From contig PYIU01000005.1 of assembly GCA_003415625.1 (NCBI GenBank), forward strand, positions 3,725,001 to 3,789,000: a DNA stretch of 64,000 bases. The letters are read 5' to 3'. A program made the position numbers and the translations under genes. This DNA is from Aquanectria penicillioides. Lineage: Eukaryota; Ascomycota; Sordariomycetes; Hypocreales; Nectriaceae. Of this stretch, positions 47,801 through 59,200 are shown piece by piece (within the stretch, counting starts at the first letter, position 1; each line of letters opens with the position of its first letter). The notes beneath the pieces are model-generated. The model made no database searches, was not told where the DNA came from, and saw only the letters and a program-made list of their open reading frames with translations.

Positions 47801-48073
47801 GATGTTGCCGGCCATGCGAAGGACCTCCTCATTGCTGACAATATCAGGGCCAGAGATGGCTCCAGAGGGAGAGCACCACCCTGACCACTCAGTGATATCA
47901 CGACACACGTAGTCTCGATAGATGACGATGCCAATGCGTTCGAAGCAGCCTGTGAGCGCGGAAAGGCTGATGATTTCCGGCAGGGAGGTGTTGAGTGCCC
48001 GGACGAAGGCGGTCATGGAAGCGGTGCCATCGAGCACGATCAAGAGATCGTGAGGACCGGCAGTCGTAGCCAT
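44828..48073 (-). CDS. VWA-domain RBR (RING1-IBR-RING2) E3 ubiquitin ligase
   Basis: One uninterrupted exon, 1081 residues. The N-terminus (about 8-210) is a von Willebrand A domain: HDLLIVLDGTASM gives a MIDAS-like DxTxS, and FYTDAPPHFN follows. A long helical middle comes next. Two Cys-rich clusters follow: about 640-685 (VICKVCKFP, GVCGLCATQSGCSCEAC) and about 735-790 (CFYCRHNDG, CTKCHNRI, CYAC). The C-terminal triad begins near 876. RING1 is CSLCFSNIRKGDLRRACG with CHQMTCSGC, the IBR runs from AWCNTCGF to KCEGC, and RING2 (about 1018-1045) is KLCPGCTAETQKVGGCDHIS followed by HWCFAC. The Cys of GGCDHI sits where Parkin has its thioester-forming catalytic Cys, so the enzyme should be active. 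It likely attaches ubiquitin to clients gripped by the VWA or Cys-rich regions; the clients are unknown. Confidence 0.9.
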   Translation of the reverse strand: MATTAGPHDLLIVLDGTASMTAFVRALNTSLPEIISLSALTGCFERIGIVIYRDYVCRDITEWSGWCSPSGAISGPDIVSNEEVLRMAGNINVQGNTDWPEAAKTGLALAYSKMREDATTIILFYTDAPPHFNMTGGRNYRDEVWTLEKPENFDGVGPNFIDWTNAAKTLRNGPKKGVVFSIISYGDVSYYSPYLYLSTMTGGVNFTLNSVTSNGVSQLTLGLLLTWMGAGKEVEGDGMNMGNIMSYLDAKNIEEASSEEKDGLLAKYFIKGEASIWPDKKNAKFSSNLRMETVMLKDIPRVFKARGPSVKDFAKRYVEDENYKVLAVAQLSRIIQSNVATISVNPIFGSLWRTVCNDRANDARDRLITEFGREVDRISNATEKARMKAWLEESYNYKAEIQDQIASVLPAERFPLVYLDPTSDFSAAVGEDGEPLDSENRPLNEFTRAELLEIGRSCDYRILRRLGRVLTRLTYVEKAEDMPAHIKAANADDVPQIPMALADPKYKRKFWKYLLHAVLPGTMITARPAAVLAALALRMGIAPLRDVADQELMAFRERWNTIDIPETWNIGCLNLLLDADRDYESRVAQGITSRLTPKSAILKTEDRRVFKTLVDYKLLVLNLKTTLQAKIGWKPEKAKVALGPVVICKVCKFPRSVSIMNSGGVCGLCATQSGCSCEACSRSPDFDDRVKNNVAADHNEKSMAHWVECARQQCRAQYVVYNPNALNVRPKCFYCRHNDGKSEKGEAPTVECTKCHNRIVWPKEYRPSNFDLGAFECYACASNVTTIITQETTAESLRQENGSEWLLKNEDMAIQVPFNVRSLFWTASHCDLANLPDKVEILPDAMAALTLEGKLVQNQAEVRDALKKWVGSRRTESGVCSLCFSNIRKGDLRRACGRSGCHQMTCSGCLKDWYGLNSRGRIINIAALSCAFCRRRPAPKTVAPFGLASMGDLRKAVNESGSWVYAWCNTCGFAKPYVERACAAGAPAEVANWKCEGCVAISGLKTVQTKLCPGCTAETQKVGGCDHISCPCGTHWCFACRANTGEEKIYAHIAKEHGGLYIEQETDDEDGWAHDDFAELR

Positions 48074-49810
48074 GCTGAGCAGAGTTTAGGGCCGGGTCGT
48101 GATGGTTTTCTGGGTGTTGATGGTTGACTTTGGTGGTGTAAGTCAACTGTCAACTCGCCGAGAAACCTTCACGGAGTTGATAGTAGATAGCTGGTCAGGT
48201 ATAACTGACCCTGACCGATTACTCGTTGATGATGATATTCTAGGAAAGCACGGTCATGATGACATACTTTATAGTCGCGGACGGAACCATCTCCCAGCAG
48301 GCGGCAGCTGATATCGGCGGGCATCATGGCTCGTTATTGGCCTCCAGCTCTGACTCAGGCCGTTGAAGCTTACCGTGTGAGTCGCTGCTCCATACAAAGT
48401 CGCCGGTGGTGCTGAGTCCCGGTTTCGTGGGGACCGGGGGGGCCTGGCGCCCTGAAATCCAAGGCACTCCAGGGCACTCCGAGGCACCCCAAAGCACCTT
48501 CCCCAAACTTGAAAGTGTCCTGTCTCTGCGCCTTCGCCAAGCCCTTCCCGTAGCCATCCCGTAGCGCTGTACGAGAAATTGGACATGGGCATGCAGAGAC
48601 AAGACGAGAACCGCCAGGCGAGCGAGGGCCTTAGCGGCTATCGGCCTGTCGACACGAAATGAACCGGGGGCTGTACCTGTATCCAGTAGCTACCAAGAGC
48701 TGGCACGGCGCAGGCTTACCTGCACCTCCACTTACAGCACCCATAGCAGCAGTGCTATTCCCCAACTAGCAGCCGCTCTTGTGGTGCGCTCTATTGGTGC
48801 CCACGACCGCTACACTGCACTGGGCGTTGGTATGGGCCCTCCCGGCTATGTAGCCTATGTTCCCCTGATGCTGCGCCACCAGGCTCCACCAGGCTCCACC
48901 AGGGCTGATTTAAAGGCAGATCTTGCAACTAAAGACTTGCATTCCATCCACCTCGAAAACGCCACGGCGCGCTCGTGTTATGTCTCTTTGCTCGTTTATA
49001 ACATGATGCTTTAGTAATTGTTGGCGAACACACCTCGTCATAGAACCCTTCTTCAAGGGATCGTGTTGGATCTAAATAAAGTACCTGCCAGATAATCGGC
49101 ATAATGGCATCTAACCTACAATCTAGTGTCTCTCCATTCCCATCAAACGCAGCCTTCAATTCCTCTCAGTCTTTTATTGTGGGTCCGACCTATTAAACGG
49201 CCATTTAACTCGACTTCCGTTAATCCACCTGTGTTTTTGCCCAATCAATCCAGGGAACTTGCATATGCCCAGACCTTGGCCGTCTCTCAGTTCAATATAC
49301 ATTCTCACTCCATATTAACATCAATCTTCTCCGTGATACGCAGTGTTTGTCGTCTATACCAAGCCTCACGCTTTCTTTACATCGCACGCTCAAATCCTTT
49401 CTAGCATACTTCTCTGAATCTCCATACTGCGTGCTGTTCGGGTCTTGTCAGGTCATGTCCCTGTTGGCTTATTGAAAGCTGCGTTGCGACAAGTTCCAAG
49501 ACATGATGTCCCGTTTGGGGCAATTGACCTGGCATAGCCCAATGATGATTCCTTACTCTCTATCCTCCCCCCACAAGCTGTCCAAGAATCCAACTCTCTC
49601 CCTTGAATTGACTCAAATCGGTGGTCCCTCCTTCTCCCACATCGCACGCCCCATGCGCATTCGTCAGTCCCGCATTCTCAGCTCTCTGACGACTTTTGTC
49701 CAGAAAACCTCGTTCAACTTCTTCCTTCTTACCTTCACACATATGAAGCTCCCACGCTCGCCCAATCATACAGAACAATCTATACGGAGGCCCAACAGCA
49801 AATCGCCAAC
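48074..49810. other. Divergent spacer between RBR ligase and NAT genes
   Basis: 1.7 kb shared upstream region of two divergent genes. A short direct repeat of CACCAGGCTC lies near 48880-48901. No gene is recognised, and open frames on both strands lack domains. Confidence 0.5.
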
Positions 49811-50812
49811 ATGAAATGGCCGATTCGTGCCAAGTACCGTCGCTCCCAGCTCGAGCCGTACTTTTCCCGCATCAGAGTGCCCGTACACGAGCGTCCCCAC
49901 GATGGAGTCAAGGACCTCCCGCCGATCCAGCAGCTCCAGATTCTGAGGCTTCTTTTCAAATGCCACCTACAAAACATCCCCTTCGAGACCCTCGGTCTAC
50001 ACTACTCCTGGCATCGAGTCATCGACATCGACCCCCAGATCCTCTATGCCAAGATCATCGAGCAGCCCGGTCGCGGCGGCTACTGCATGGAGAACAACGC
50101 CCTCTTCAACACTCTGCTCGTCACCTTGGGCTTTGAGGCATACATCGCCGGCTCCAGAGTGTACCAGCCCGCCCATGGAAAGTATGGCGGCTTCGACCAA
50201 TGTGTCAACATCGTCACCATCGGAGATGAGCAGTACCTGGTGGACGTCGGATTCGGCCCCAGCGGGCCCATCATGCCGATGAAGATGGAGACCAACTCCA
50301 AGGAGATTCTGAGGCACATCGGATCATCAGAGGTACGCCTCGTCTTCGATCGCATCCCTCAGGGTACCAACCGACGAGGCAAGTTCTGGATCTATGAGCA
50401 CCGTCGTACATCCGAGGACGAGTGGACGCCTCTCTACTGCTACACAGACTTTGAGTTCCTCCCCGAGGACATCAAAATCATGAATCTAGCGCCATCCACA
50501 CTGCCCACGAGCATCTTCCGCCAGAAGGTCATCTGCACACGCTTCACCACTATGAACGACTTCAAGGTCGCCTACGGCGGGCTGGACGTGCTAACAAAGT
50601 GGGACAACGACGAAAGCGAAATCAATGGCGTGCTGATTCTCGAGGGAAACAGTCTGAACCTGCGCACTGATGGCGTCGTCACATACGAGATGCGCTTCAA
50701 CTCGGATTATGAGCGTGTCAGGGCGCTCAACAAGTACTTTGACATTAAGCTGTCGGAGCAGGATAAGCATGCAATTCGGGGGTGCGCAACCGAGATCATC
50801 AGCCAGGACTAA
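49811..50812 (+). CDS. Arylamine N-acetyltransferase family protein, catalytic His replaced
   Basis: 333 residues, one exon. NAT enzymes transfer acyl groups from CoA to arylamines through a Cys-His-Asp triad. Here the Cys is Cys92 in RGGYCMENN and the Asp is Asp145 in YLVDVGFGP. The position of the His (usually TH or SH before a hydrophobic strand) reads GGFDQCVNIV, with Gln130 (codon CAA). The N-terminal helical part HLQNIPFETLGLHY and the C-terminal lid (TRFTTMNDF) are otherwise normal. Fusarium relatives detoxify plant benzoxazinoids by N-malonylation; assigning that role here is inference. If Gln130 truly aligns with the His, the protein may be inactive or use another mechanism. Confidence 0.9.
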   Translation: MKWPIRAKYRRSQLEPYFSRIRVPVHERPHDGVKDLPPIQQLQILRLLFKCHLQNIPFETLGLHYSWHRVIDIDPQILYAKIIEQPGRGGYCMENNALFNTLLVTLGFEAYIAGSRVYQPAHGKYGGFDQCVNIVTIGDEQYLVDVGFGPSGPIMPMKMETNSKEILRHIGSSEVRLVFDRIPQGTNRRGKFWIYEHRRTSEDEWTPLYCYTDFEFLPEDIKIMNLAPSTLPTSIFRQKVICTRFTTMNDFKVAYGGLDVLTKWDNDESEINGVLILEGNSLNLRTDGVVTYEMRFNSDYERVRALNKYFDIKLSEQDKHAIRGCATEIISQD

Positions 50813-51360
50813 GCGACCAAAGATTCTCCAAACATTTTCCCGTCTTTTTTTCCTATTACCCTGTATCTTTATATTACTAGGACAACTGGTGGTTGCTTAT
50901 GTGCTGTTAGCAAGCTTGTGCTTGTTGACGGATCTTCTTTGGCCTATCTTTATTATGCACCGTTGAAACGACTCATCAGCCTAATGAACACAATCCCTCA
51001 TTTTATATTTTATATACCCATATTTTTTCCCCTAGGAACCTCGGTGCAGTTGACAACCTGTTTGTTCTATGAAGTCTCGGTAACAGCCGAGCCATGCCCA
51101 ACCTCCGGTTAATCTGAACGCAACCCCTGCAGGCTATTTATTTTGCCAAGCAATGTCACGAGCTGCTGTTGATTGTGGAGTTACCTCGGCATCGATACTG
51201 AAACTCATTTGCTGTTGTGCTCCCGTAGACTCGATGTGTGGTCGGACATCGCAATCGAGGACATTCAAGCTCCTACCCGATTCCGTTACACAAAACATAG
51301 GCGTCAGCACGGCAGTGAGATTTTAACACCACAGTGTCTCTCTGTGGCTGACCTCCCAGG
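50813..51360. other. Spacer between NAT and thioesterase genes
   Basis: The 548 bases between two same-strand genes. No gene is visible. Contains the NAT 3' region and the thioesterase promoter. Confidence 0.45.
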
Positions 51361-52376
51361 ATGAGAGAAGTTCCCTCTTTCGAAAAGGACTCGCGGATCA
51401 CGCGACTCGATGAAACGACGTTCGCTGCAACGCTCACCGAGCTGTTCTGCGTAGGAAAAGGTACCAACCCAATCGTCACGCTTCGTCATCCGTGTTGCCG
51501 TCTGACCACAAGCTCAACAATACAGTGCCCAATGGCGGCTATGTCGCATCCATCTTCCTCAGAGTCGCAAGTGCGTTTCTGAGCCCTCGCAAACAGCCAG
51601 ATCCCATCGCAGCGCATTGGCAGTTCCTAAATGCGACCTCTGCAGGACCGGCTGTGCTAGTCGTGGAAGACACGAAACCCGGGCGTGCCACGTCGGTTGT
51701 GCACATCACGCTGTACCAGGGCGGGCTGTTGAAGGAGAGCCCGTGGATATCGCCGCAGACCAAGAAGCGAGCGGTGGCTTACATTACAAATTCGTCGCTC
51801 AAGGGCGAAAACGGTGTTTCTATGCCTACGGCGTTCCGTCTCCAGGATCCGCCACCGCCGGTCGATTTGCAGAAGCTCGCCAAGGGCATCGAGCCCAATT
51901 GGAAGCGGTTGTACATGTTTATCTTCGACTATGTCCCCATTCTGGGCAATTTGGAATACTACGTCCCCACGGCATGTCCGTATCGCCCTGCCTCGTACGA
52001 CATCTGGCTTAGGATGGCCAATCATGAAAACTTTACGAATACTGCGCTGGGTTACATCTCCGACGCAGGGCCTCCTCTGCTCTTAGAGTCGTTTCGGCCA
52101 ACGGATCCAGATGCGGCGATCCCAGAGGGCGGGTTTGCCATGGATAAGATTTTTTGGTATCCGACGGTGACGATGAGCCTCGACATCAAGCGGGCACTAC
52201 CGGCGGAGGGTGAGGAGTGGTTGCGGCTGCGGGTGGCGTCCAAACTGGTAAACAAAGGCCGGTTCGATGCTGAGGTGATTATATTTAATGCGAAGGGAGA
52301 GCTTGTGGCGTTGAGCAATCACGTTGCGCTGGCTGTCGATGTTGAGAGGAATCATTCTAGAAACGAGAAGCTGTAA
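51361..52376 (+). CDS. TesB-like acyl-CoA thioesterase (double hotdog)
   Basis: It probably hydrolyses acyl-CoA. The exons are 51361-51460 and 51526-52376 with a 65-nt phase-1 intron, giving 316 residues. The intron removal joins ELFCVGK to VPNGGYVASIFLRVA, the conserved N-terminal signature of this hotdog family (the usual form is a W-x-I-G...PxGGY pattern). A second hotdog half includes SYDIWLRM and GFAMDKIFWYPTVTMSLDIK, and the protein ends NAKGELVALSNHVALAVD. The substrate is unknown. It follows the NAT gene on the same strand at 548 bases, which may be coincidence. Confidence 0.83.
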
Positions 52377-54032
52377 AAGTAGTGGCCGTCATGTCACGTC
52401 AGATGTTTCGCAGCTCGCACATATCAAGTGCGGCTAGCTTTGCGAGTGAGAGCCCGTAAGCTTAACTTTATCTCACCCTTGAAATTGAGCAAATCGAGAG
52501 CTATCAAACCGGGCACCGGGGATCTCGCATGCGGGTCAGACGAGGCCTCCCCAGTACATGGAACCGGGATCCAAGTTTCGGATGGATCGGATGATTTGAG
52601 ACGAGACAACCTCAGGGAGAGCCCAAGGGAGGCTTTTCTGGAGGGCGAGGTGAGAAGCTTACGCACGTCCAGCCAGAGCCAGGCTGGTGACCCCAATAAT
52701 GAGCGAGAGCGTAGGCGAGTGGCGTCCAGGCAGCGGAGAGGCAAACGTTGCATCCACATGTCGGGTGTCTGCCCTATGGATCACCAAGTCAATTTAAACG
52801 TAAGCGACCTCGAAACCTTGAATATGATCCTGGCTCTCTAAATGGGTTCCATGGATCTCAATGGTGGTGCTGATGTGTTGCATGAAACCCCCCGTCCACT
52901 GGCGGCATGACAGTGACCACACCCTCATCCACTGCATCAGGCCTGCGCTAAGAAAACAATTCCCCTACACACAAGGAGTTTTTTTAGCGGCTCAGTCCCC
53001 ACTAACGTTAACTTACCGAACCCCGCGTTCGGGGACGGGAAGCTTGGCGAATGCTTCTATGCGACTTCACCTCGTGCTTGGCCCTCCAACGGGTCCAAGA
53101 GATGCAGAAAATCTCCAGGGGAAAAGCAGAGACAATCCCATCCTACGTAGAAGTGAGTCGTTTTTCTCACATGATAATTTCCACCCCCAAAAGCCCCCCG
53201 GATGTGTCACAAAGCCTCGTCGAATTTCAGCCCCCAATTTTCCTCCAGTGACACACCACCAAGACCCCAGTGGCCTCGTCGAGGGTGTCCCCTGGGCCAG
53301 CCAGTAAAGTCAGACGGGCCGCACAGAGCCCACAGCGGGTGACCGCCGCCACTAAACGCTCAGTGGGCGTTAGCGGGGTCTGGCCCCTCCCCTCCCCCTG
53401 CGGGAACCGAACCATCGCTGCTGCTGAACCGCTCGCGCTATTCCTCGTGCCCCCTGGGCCCCGCGCGCGCAAACTCCATCCGGAGCCTCGTCGGGCTCGC
53501 GGTGCAACAGGAAGAGGCGCCGGGGCCTGGCGTATTCGCGTCTTCAATTTAATAAAATCTACGTCCCCCTGCATCGACTAACTTTTCCCTCAACCTCGAC
53601 TGCTCCTCATCAATGGATGCATCGCCGTTTCCTGAAATGCTGTCGTCCCTTGTCGCCGCTGCTGCTTGTTTGTGAGCCTCCTTCACCAGACCTCGCATCG
53701 CATTGCGCCCCGACGACTCCGTTATCTGGTCCTCCATCCCCGAAGCTGGTTATCATCGCCCCTTGGACAATCTCCACAGCCTGATCCGGAGCCTCAATTC
53801 AGAGCCAATTTACGAGCCACTTTTTTTTTTTTTTTTTTTACCTGTTCTTTCGACGCGGTCGCCGATTGTCCCATTGCGCTGTCCGTTCTGGGTCAGACTC
53901 TCTTTTCTTCGCCCTCTTTCGTTTTGTTGTTTGCTTGCCCCCATGCACGCCGTCGCCGCCAGCATCTCATAGTGAGCGCGTCATCCGGCGACCAATTTCA
54001 GCCTCAGCACTGGGCCACCCCCCACCGCCATC
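52377..54032. other. Spacer upstream of the modin-like gene
   Basis: 1.65 kb without recognisable genes. It is GC-rich at 53270-53530, then C/T-rich with a T19 run close to the next gene, a layout typical of fungal promoters and 5' UTRs. Confidence 0.5.
53821..53839. repeat. Poly-T run (19)
   Basis: Nineteen consecutive T about 195 bases upstream of the start codon at 54033, in a pyrimidine-rich promoter segment. Confidence 0.9.
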
Positions 54033-56230
54033 ATGGGCGACGGGAACGGGCTCGACCCCGTGTCGCTCGTGGCGCTCATCATCTCGCTCGTCGCCTTAGT
54101 CGCGACGTTTATGCAGGTGATGCAGCAGTATTATGCCTCCGCCAAGGGATACTCGCAATGCAACGAAAAGGTCATGGGCCTGTGGGCCTCGACAAAAACC
54201 CGGCGCTTCTCGTGGGACGAGTTGCGCTTCGAGGTAACGTTCCAGGTCCCCGTCATATTCGTATCGCCGCCGACAAATGAAAAAGGGCCTTTGCGCGACG
54301 AACCCATTTTCTTCTTGGATGGAACCACGGAAAGCGTCGAAAGGACCTGGACTCCGCTGAAAACGAACCGCACGGCCGATGGCGACGGCACTACCAAGCA
54401 GGGATATCAGGAACAGATCCAAACCACCGACAATGAGCGAGCCTCGTGGTCCGTTCTGCTCTCCGCTGTGCAGTTCATGGAGTGGCAGTCTTATGAATGG
54501 CAGATTGGCCAGTATAAGCCAAGGACGCCTCCAACTGGCCTCGCCTCAAGGGCAGATCTTCCATCCAAGCCCCCGTCTCTCATAGAACATCACACCTTCA
54601 CAGTCGCCCTCCAACGGATGCGCAAGAGCTGGGACACGATGCCGCCCACCGTCAATCGACCCTATGCAACCACCACCATGTGCCACTTGGTCGAGATGAT
54701 GGCTGCCCTGGGCGTCTACTGGAAGGAGTTTGACCGCACGTACAGCCGATTCCGCGCCGAGGGCAATGGCTTTATGCTTCTCGGTGAGAAGGTCTCAGAC
54801 CTAGGCCTCATGTTCAGCTTCCGCGTCTACGGCAAGTGCCGTTTCGAGCACAACCGTGTCATTCCCGTTGACGAGATCAAGGAACTGTGCTTCGGTTACG
54901 TTCCGACTATATATCGAGAGTCGTCCGACTATCGGCGGCTCGACATCCTGCAGGATGAGCGTAACATTGGGACGCTGCTGATGGCCACGCCCAGGGACAT
55001 TTCCGAGTCGCTCGTCGTGATTGGGTGCAACACCAATGCTGTCCGCTGTTTCAGGGATAAGGATAAGCGGACCTCCCACCTCTTCCCTAGTAAGACTCCA
55101 GGATCCGATATAAATGGTGAAGAACTTTCAACTAATTAGTCGCAGTGGTATTTGAGATTGTCGGTATGCTGAGCAAGGTGTTCCATATCAGAGATAGCAT
55201 CTTAACATACATCCCTAATCCAACGGCTCACCACTGGGACAAGCGCTCGCAGTCCCTGGTGAAGATGATGGAGTCATATCGAAACCTCTTTCGTGAAAAC
55301 CTCCCCAACGTGCCACGAAACACCGATATTCTTGCAAGGATCAACCACCACATCCAAGACATCTTGACGTACGCGGATTCGCCTGGGGACTCCGCCAAAC
55401 AGCTTCGGTATCTCAGGGCGCTACACACGGCCATTGACGAGTGCGACGAGGTCTTGACAGCCAAGAGCCACCAGGAACAAAACCCGAAAAAAGGCGAGGG
55501 CAAGCCGGAGACGGAAAGGCAAAAGTTTCGCCGCGAGATGGTACTCGACGTCCTGCGTTCTCACATCCAGCGCGTCTTGAAGCTCCTCAACGACCACGAC
55601 GACCACATTAGCGATACCAACTCCCTCCACGCCGAGTGGACTCCCCAATCCCCACGAGGGCCCATTCCCACCTTCGAGGACATGCACAGCGCCAGCCCCG
55701 ACGACCGGCAGCAGATATTCATGGAGGTGTACTTCAGAGCGGTCCGGCTCAGGGTAGTCCCCCGTGCGACGGACTCGACGGTCCGCAGAGCCAGCATCGT
55801 GGGAGCGCCGCCTGGCCACGGTTTCAGGAGGACAGGGACCAACCGGACCCAAGCGAGCAGCATAGCGGGTGATCACGAGCCCAGGGTGTCACAGACGGTG
55901 CTGCAGCCGGTGCCGCGTCTCCGTACTGCCGCCGCCGCCGCCGCCGCCGCAGCCGGCGAGGGGCGGACCAGCATCGAGATGTCACCGCTGACGGAACGGC
56001 CGCTTTCAGTACGCAGCGAGGTCACCGACACCGAGTCGGACGTCGAGTCGTCGAACCCCGAACCCACGCCGCTGCCGCTCTGCAGCCAAGAAGCCACGCA
56101 CGACGACGTATGGTGCACCCTAATATTTCGGATGATCTGCTGGCTCATGATGCACGACTTCAATAAACTGGACGTGCAGATGAGCAAGAGCGAGTTGTTG
56201 GGGAGCCGAATGCCGGTTTACATTGCATGA
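54033..56230 (+). CDS. Modin-like fungal membrane-anchored protein
   Basis: The exons are 54033-55089 and 55146-56230, with a 56-nt phase-1 GT-AG intron (branch CTAAT) that joins SHLFP to MVFEIVGMLSKVFH, giving 713 residues. An N-terminal hydrophobic segment at about 10-28 (SLVALIISLVALVATFMQV) probably anchors it. A globular fungal-specific region (ELRFEVTFQVPVIFV; FMEWQSYEWQIGQY; GFMLLGEKVSDLGLMFSFRV) follows. Exon 2 is mostly helical, then disordered with an Ala9 run and acidic Ser/Glu stretches. It ends with a hydrophobic LIFRMICWLMMHDFNKL. It resembles proteins annotated as modin in Sordariomycetes, after a Podospora incompatibility modifier. I name it from memory of the pattern, so the name is tentative. 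The role is unknown. Confidence 0.68.
55927..55953 (+). repeat. GCC codon repeat (Ala9) in modin-like gene
   Basis: Seven GCC codons, one GCA and one GCC encode nine alanines in a disordered part of the protein. Confidence 0.9.
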
Positions 56231-59200
56231 TTCGATTCGCGGTGAAGAAAGAAAGCGCGCCGCCCCCAGGAGTATGGTCCTTTTTTTGGGATTTGTTTTC
56301 GATTTCGATTTCAATAATACATGATCATGATGATGTGGCAAGGGAATAAATTAAATGGATAGTAAGATTATTCATCGGGGTTTCGGTGTTGGTGGCTTTT
56401 GAGCTGCATTTGGGCGACATCATACATAGATAGACTGGGCACGTTCGTCAGGTATACAGCGGTGCGATGTTGGGAGAATACATGTTTCTCGTCTGAGCCT
56501 AGCGATGACGATATCATAGAACAATCATTGTAATATTATGATCCGATCTCTTGTCCTCATCTGCTCATTTCTTTATTGCAGGTCACGAAAAGCTACAGCA
56601 TTGACGTGCCGTGCGTTGTCATAACCAGGATGACAGGGGGTTGATACCTGGCTACCCTATATATACATGGCAATTAGGAATCAAATTTCGTCCGTAGGGC
56701 TGAAAGTTCCCGTTCTCGCCATGTCCTGGAACCAAAATGTTGATCATGATGACACGCTATTATTTTGCGTGTAATACGGTGGTGCCTGACGGAGTGTGCA
56801 TTGTTATGTGGACGCAACGTCACCTGGAACAGGATCATAGCCATGATGCCTTGGCTAGGCACAAGCGATGATCGTGCGGATCGCGCCAACCAGCCGCAAA
56901 ACAGGGCGGTGTCAGCTCAACATGGGAGATCGCGTCATGACATCTTTTCACAACGAGGCTAGACAGTTGGGTTACGTGGATACACAAGTATGACCTTTGC
57001 CATGTTCGCGTCTTGAATCTGCAAAACCTGGCCGGGAGATCCGATCTGGTGACGTAGGTTAATGGAGGCCTGCGATGCACACTCACAGGCACACAGGCAC
57101 ACGCACACATCGCCGGAGAACCCGCACCCGTTCGTCAACTTTCCCCTCGCCCTGTCTCTCCACCAGACCCAAAACATCGCTTGCTGACCTAAGTCGCCTG
57201 CCCGCTAACCAGGGGCCCGGGAATTCAGTGAAGAGGAAAGGAATTCACTTCCAATTATGTTCGCGCCACGCCGCATGCGGAGTGACAGCCCCCAAGCCAT
57301 GTGGCAAATGCCGTTGGTTGGCCGCCAGAGATCGAGCCCGGATCTCCCACGGTCGGCTCAGCCCAGCCCCAGCGAGCACGAATAAAGTTGGTCGCGCCCG
57401 CCGTGGCCTTGGATGGGAGGCTTTTTAGTTGATCGGCCGTAGCCGAGCCCAGGTCTTACTTTGAGAGCCGGACACTTTCTTTGCAGGTTTTGGTCTCTGA
57501 TGGTGCTGACACACGAGAGTAGTTACGAGCGCTGCCAGCATCGTGCCGAGCCGGGACCGGGGCCGTCTCCCGATCTGAGATGGGAGCCATTTTGGCGGAC
57601 ACCTCTGGCAATGGGCTGATGCGGACTTTTAAGCGGTTAACTGTGTCTATATAGTTGGCGAGGGATATTTGGAACATGGGAGCGTCTCATGATCGTTCAG
57701 TGCAAGGGAATCGCGCGTTTACAGTGATGGGTGCTGAAGTGCGGAGGTACATTCCAGGGGAACATTGCACACGACGGGAGGTGGGGGGCCAATCGGCAGT
57801 GCTATTTTTGAGACCGAGCCGCCAACCGGCGCCGGGCTCGGCAAGGGTGGGGGAGGAGTGAAGAATGTGTTCACATTCTGACAGGCGCCGAGACCCCAGT
57901 GCGAGACAGAGCTGCGAGACGCCGAAGCCTCTCCGGACGCGCGGATGCAGTAGTAGCACATATTAGAAGCCATAGTGATGCTTGTGCTATCGTCGCCATT
58001 GTCATCATCGTCAGGCGCAGCAGGTGTTTTGTATGGAGCCGCGAGGCAAGCCAAGGTCAAAGATAGAAAGAGGTCAGCAGCCTGCGTGCAGGGTGGATGG
58101 GGACGTGCAGATGCAACGTGTGGATGGGAGGGGGGCAGTGTTTTCCTACGGCTTGGAGTCGGGAATCAAGTACATTTCCCTAGACATTCAGGAGGCGATT
58201 TGCTGAGAGGTAATCATGAGAAAAAGGACAGAGGGCGCGCTCGCTTTTCTCTGGAACGATTGAGTCGTCAACAGAATTGATGGCCTGACACAATGGTGGT
58301 CATGAGTGTTGGGGAGCATCCGAGGGACATCTGACGGGATCGTGACGTCTCGCCAGACTGCTGATGTCTGGTCCGCAACACCCTTGTGTCCTCTCCCGGA
58401 TCACCACCACGGATTCCTCGCGGAAGATGCTGATCTATTCCTCCCTCTGCACGTCATTCCATCCCGCCAGTCTCTTTCAATCTCAATCCCAATACCATAG
58501 TCTTGGGCATGCCATGCCACCCCTCGCCATCAGTCTTGACCCCATGCGTCACGTGCTGTTAATGCAGGCACTGTAACCAGGCTTGAGCGAGTCAAGCGGA
58601 AGAATGAGAAAGAGTGGAGTGGGCGACCAGTCGGCCGACGGACAATGAACTACCGGGAGCGAACAAAAAGAGACTTTTTGTTGGTCTTGGGATCCAAGAC
58701 CTGGTCCGTTCTTGATCCGTTCAGTGGGACGAAGGAGACGAGGGGGGGCGAGGGACGGGGACGGGGAGGCGTCCCGCACACCAAAGAGGGGAATCCCCCG
58801 ATGGCCGATGGGCAGTGAGGAGAGATCGGTGACCAGGATGATATCGAGAAATGCGGAACGTGAAGAACCATCACCAACGGCCCATGCATGGAAAGCATGA
58901 TGTGTCGAGCTCAGCGCCAAACAAGATGATATTGGGCTTGACAGGCTTTGGCAGGTCATCAGCCACAAGCACTGACCCTCGGCCAGCCGCTCATGCCTCC
59001 ATTCTTTCTTCTTTCTGATGCTCGTGACTGGTGCTCTCGCGGTAGAAGAAGCAAGGCAACACGCCTTGGGGGCCCAGTTCAGGGACAGGGCCAGGGTCTT
59101 CCTGGTAGACGCCGCACCGTGTCTTGACTTTCGTGGCTATCTGTCGACGGAATGCCTGCCTTTCAGGTACCTACGGCGGGACCGAGAGGGCGAACGAAGA

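Noticed and set aside
53227..53574. 115-codon minus-strand frame in a GC-rich block
   Set aside because: Low-complexity Ala/Arg/Gly composition and no family features; probably promoter DNA.
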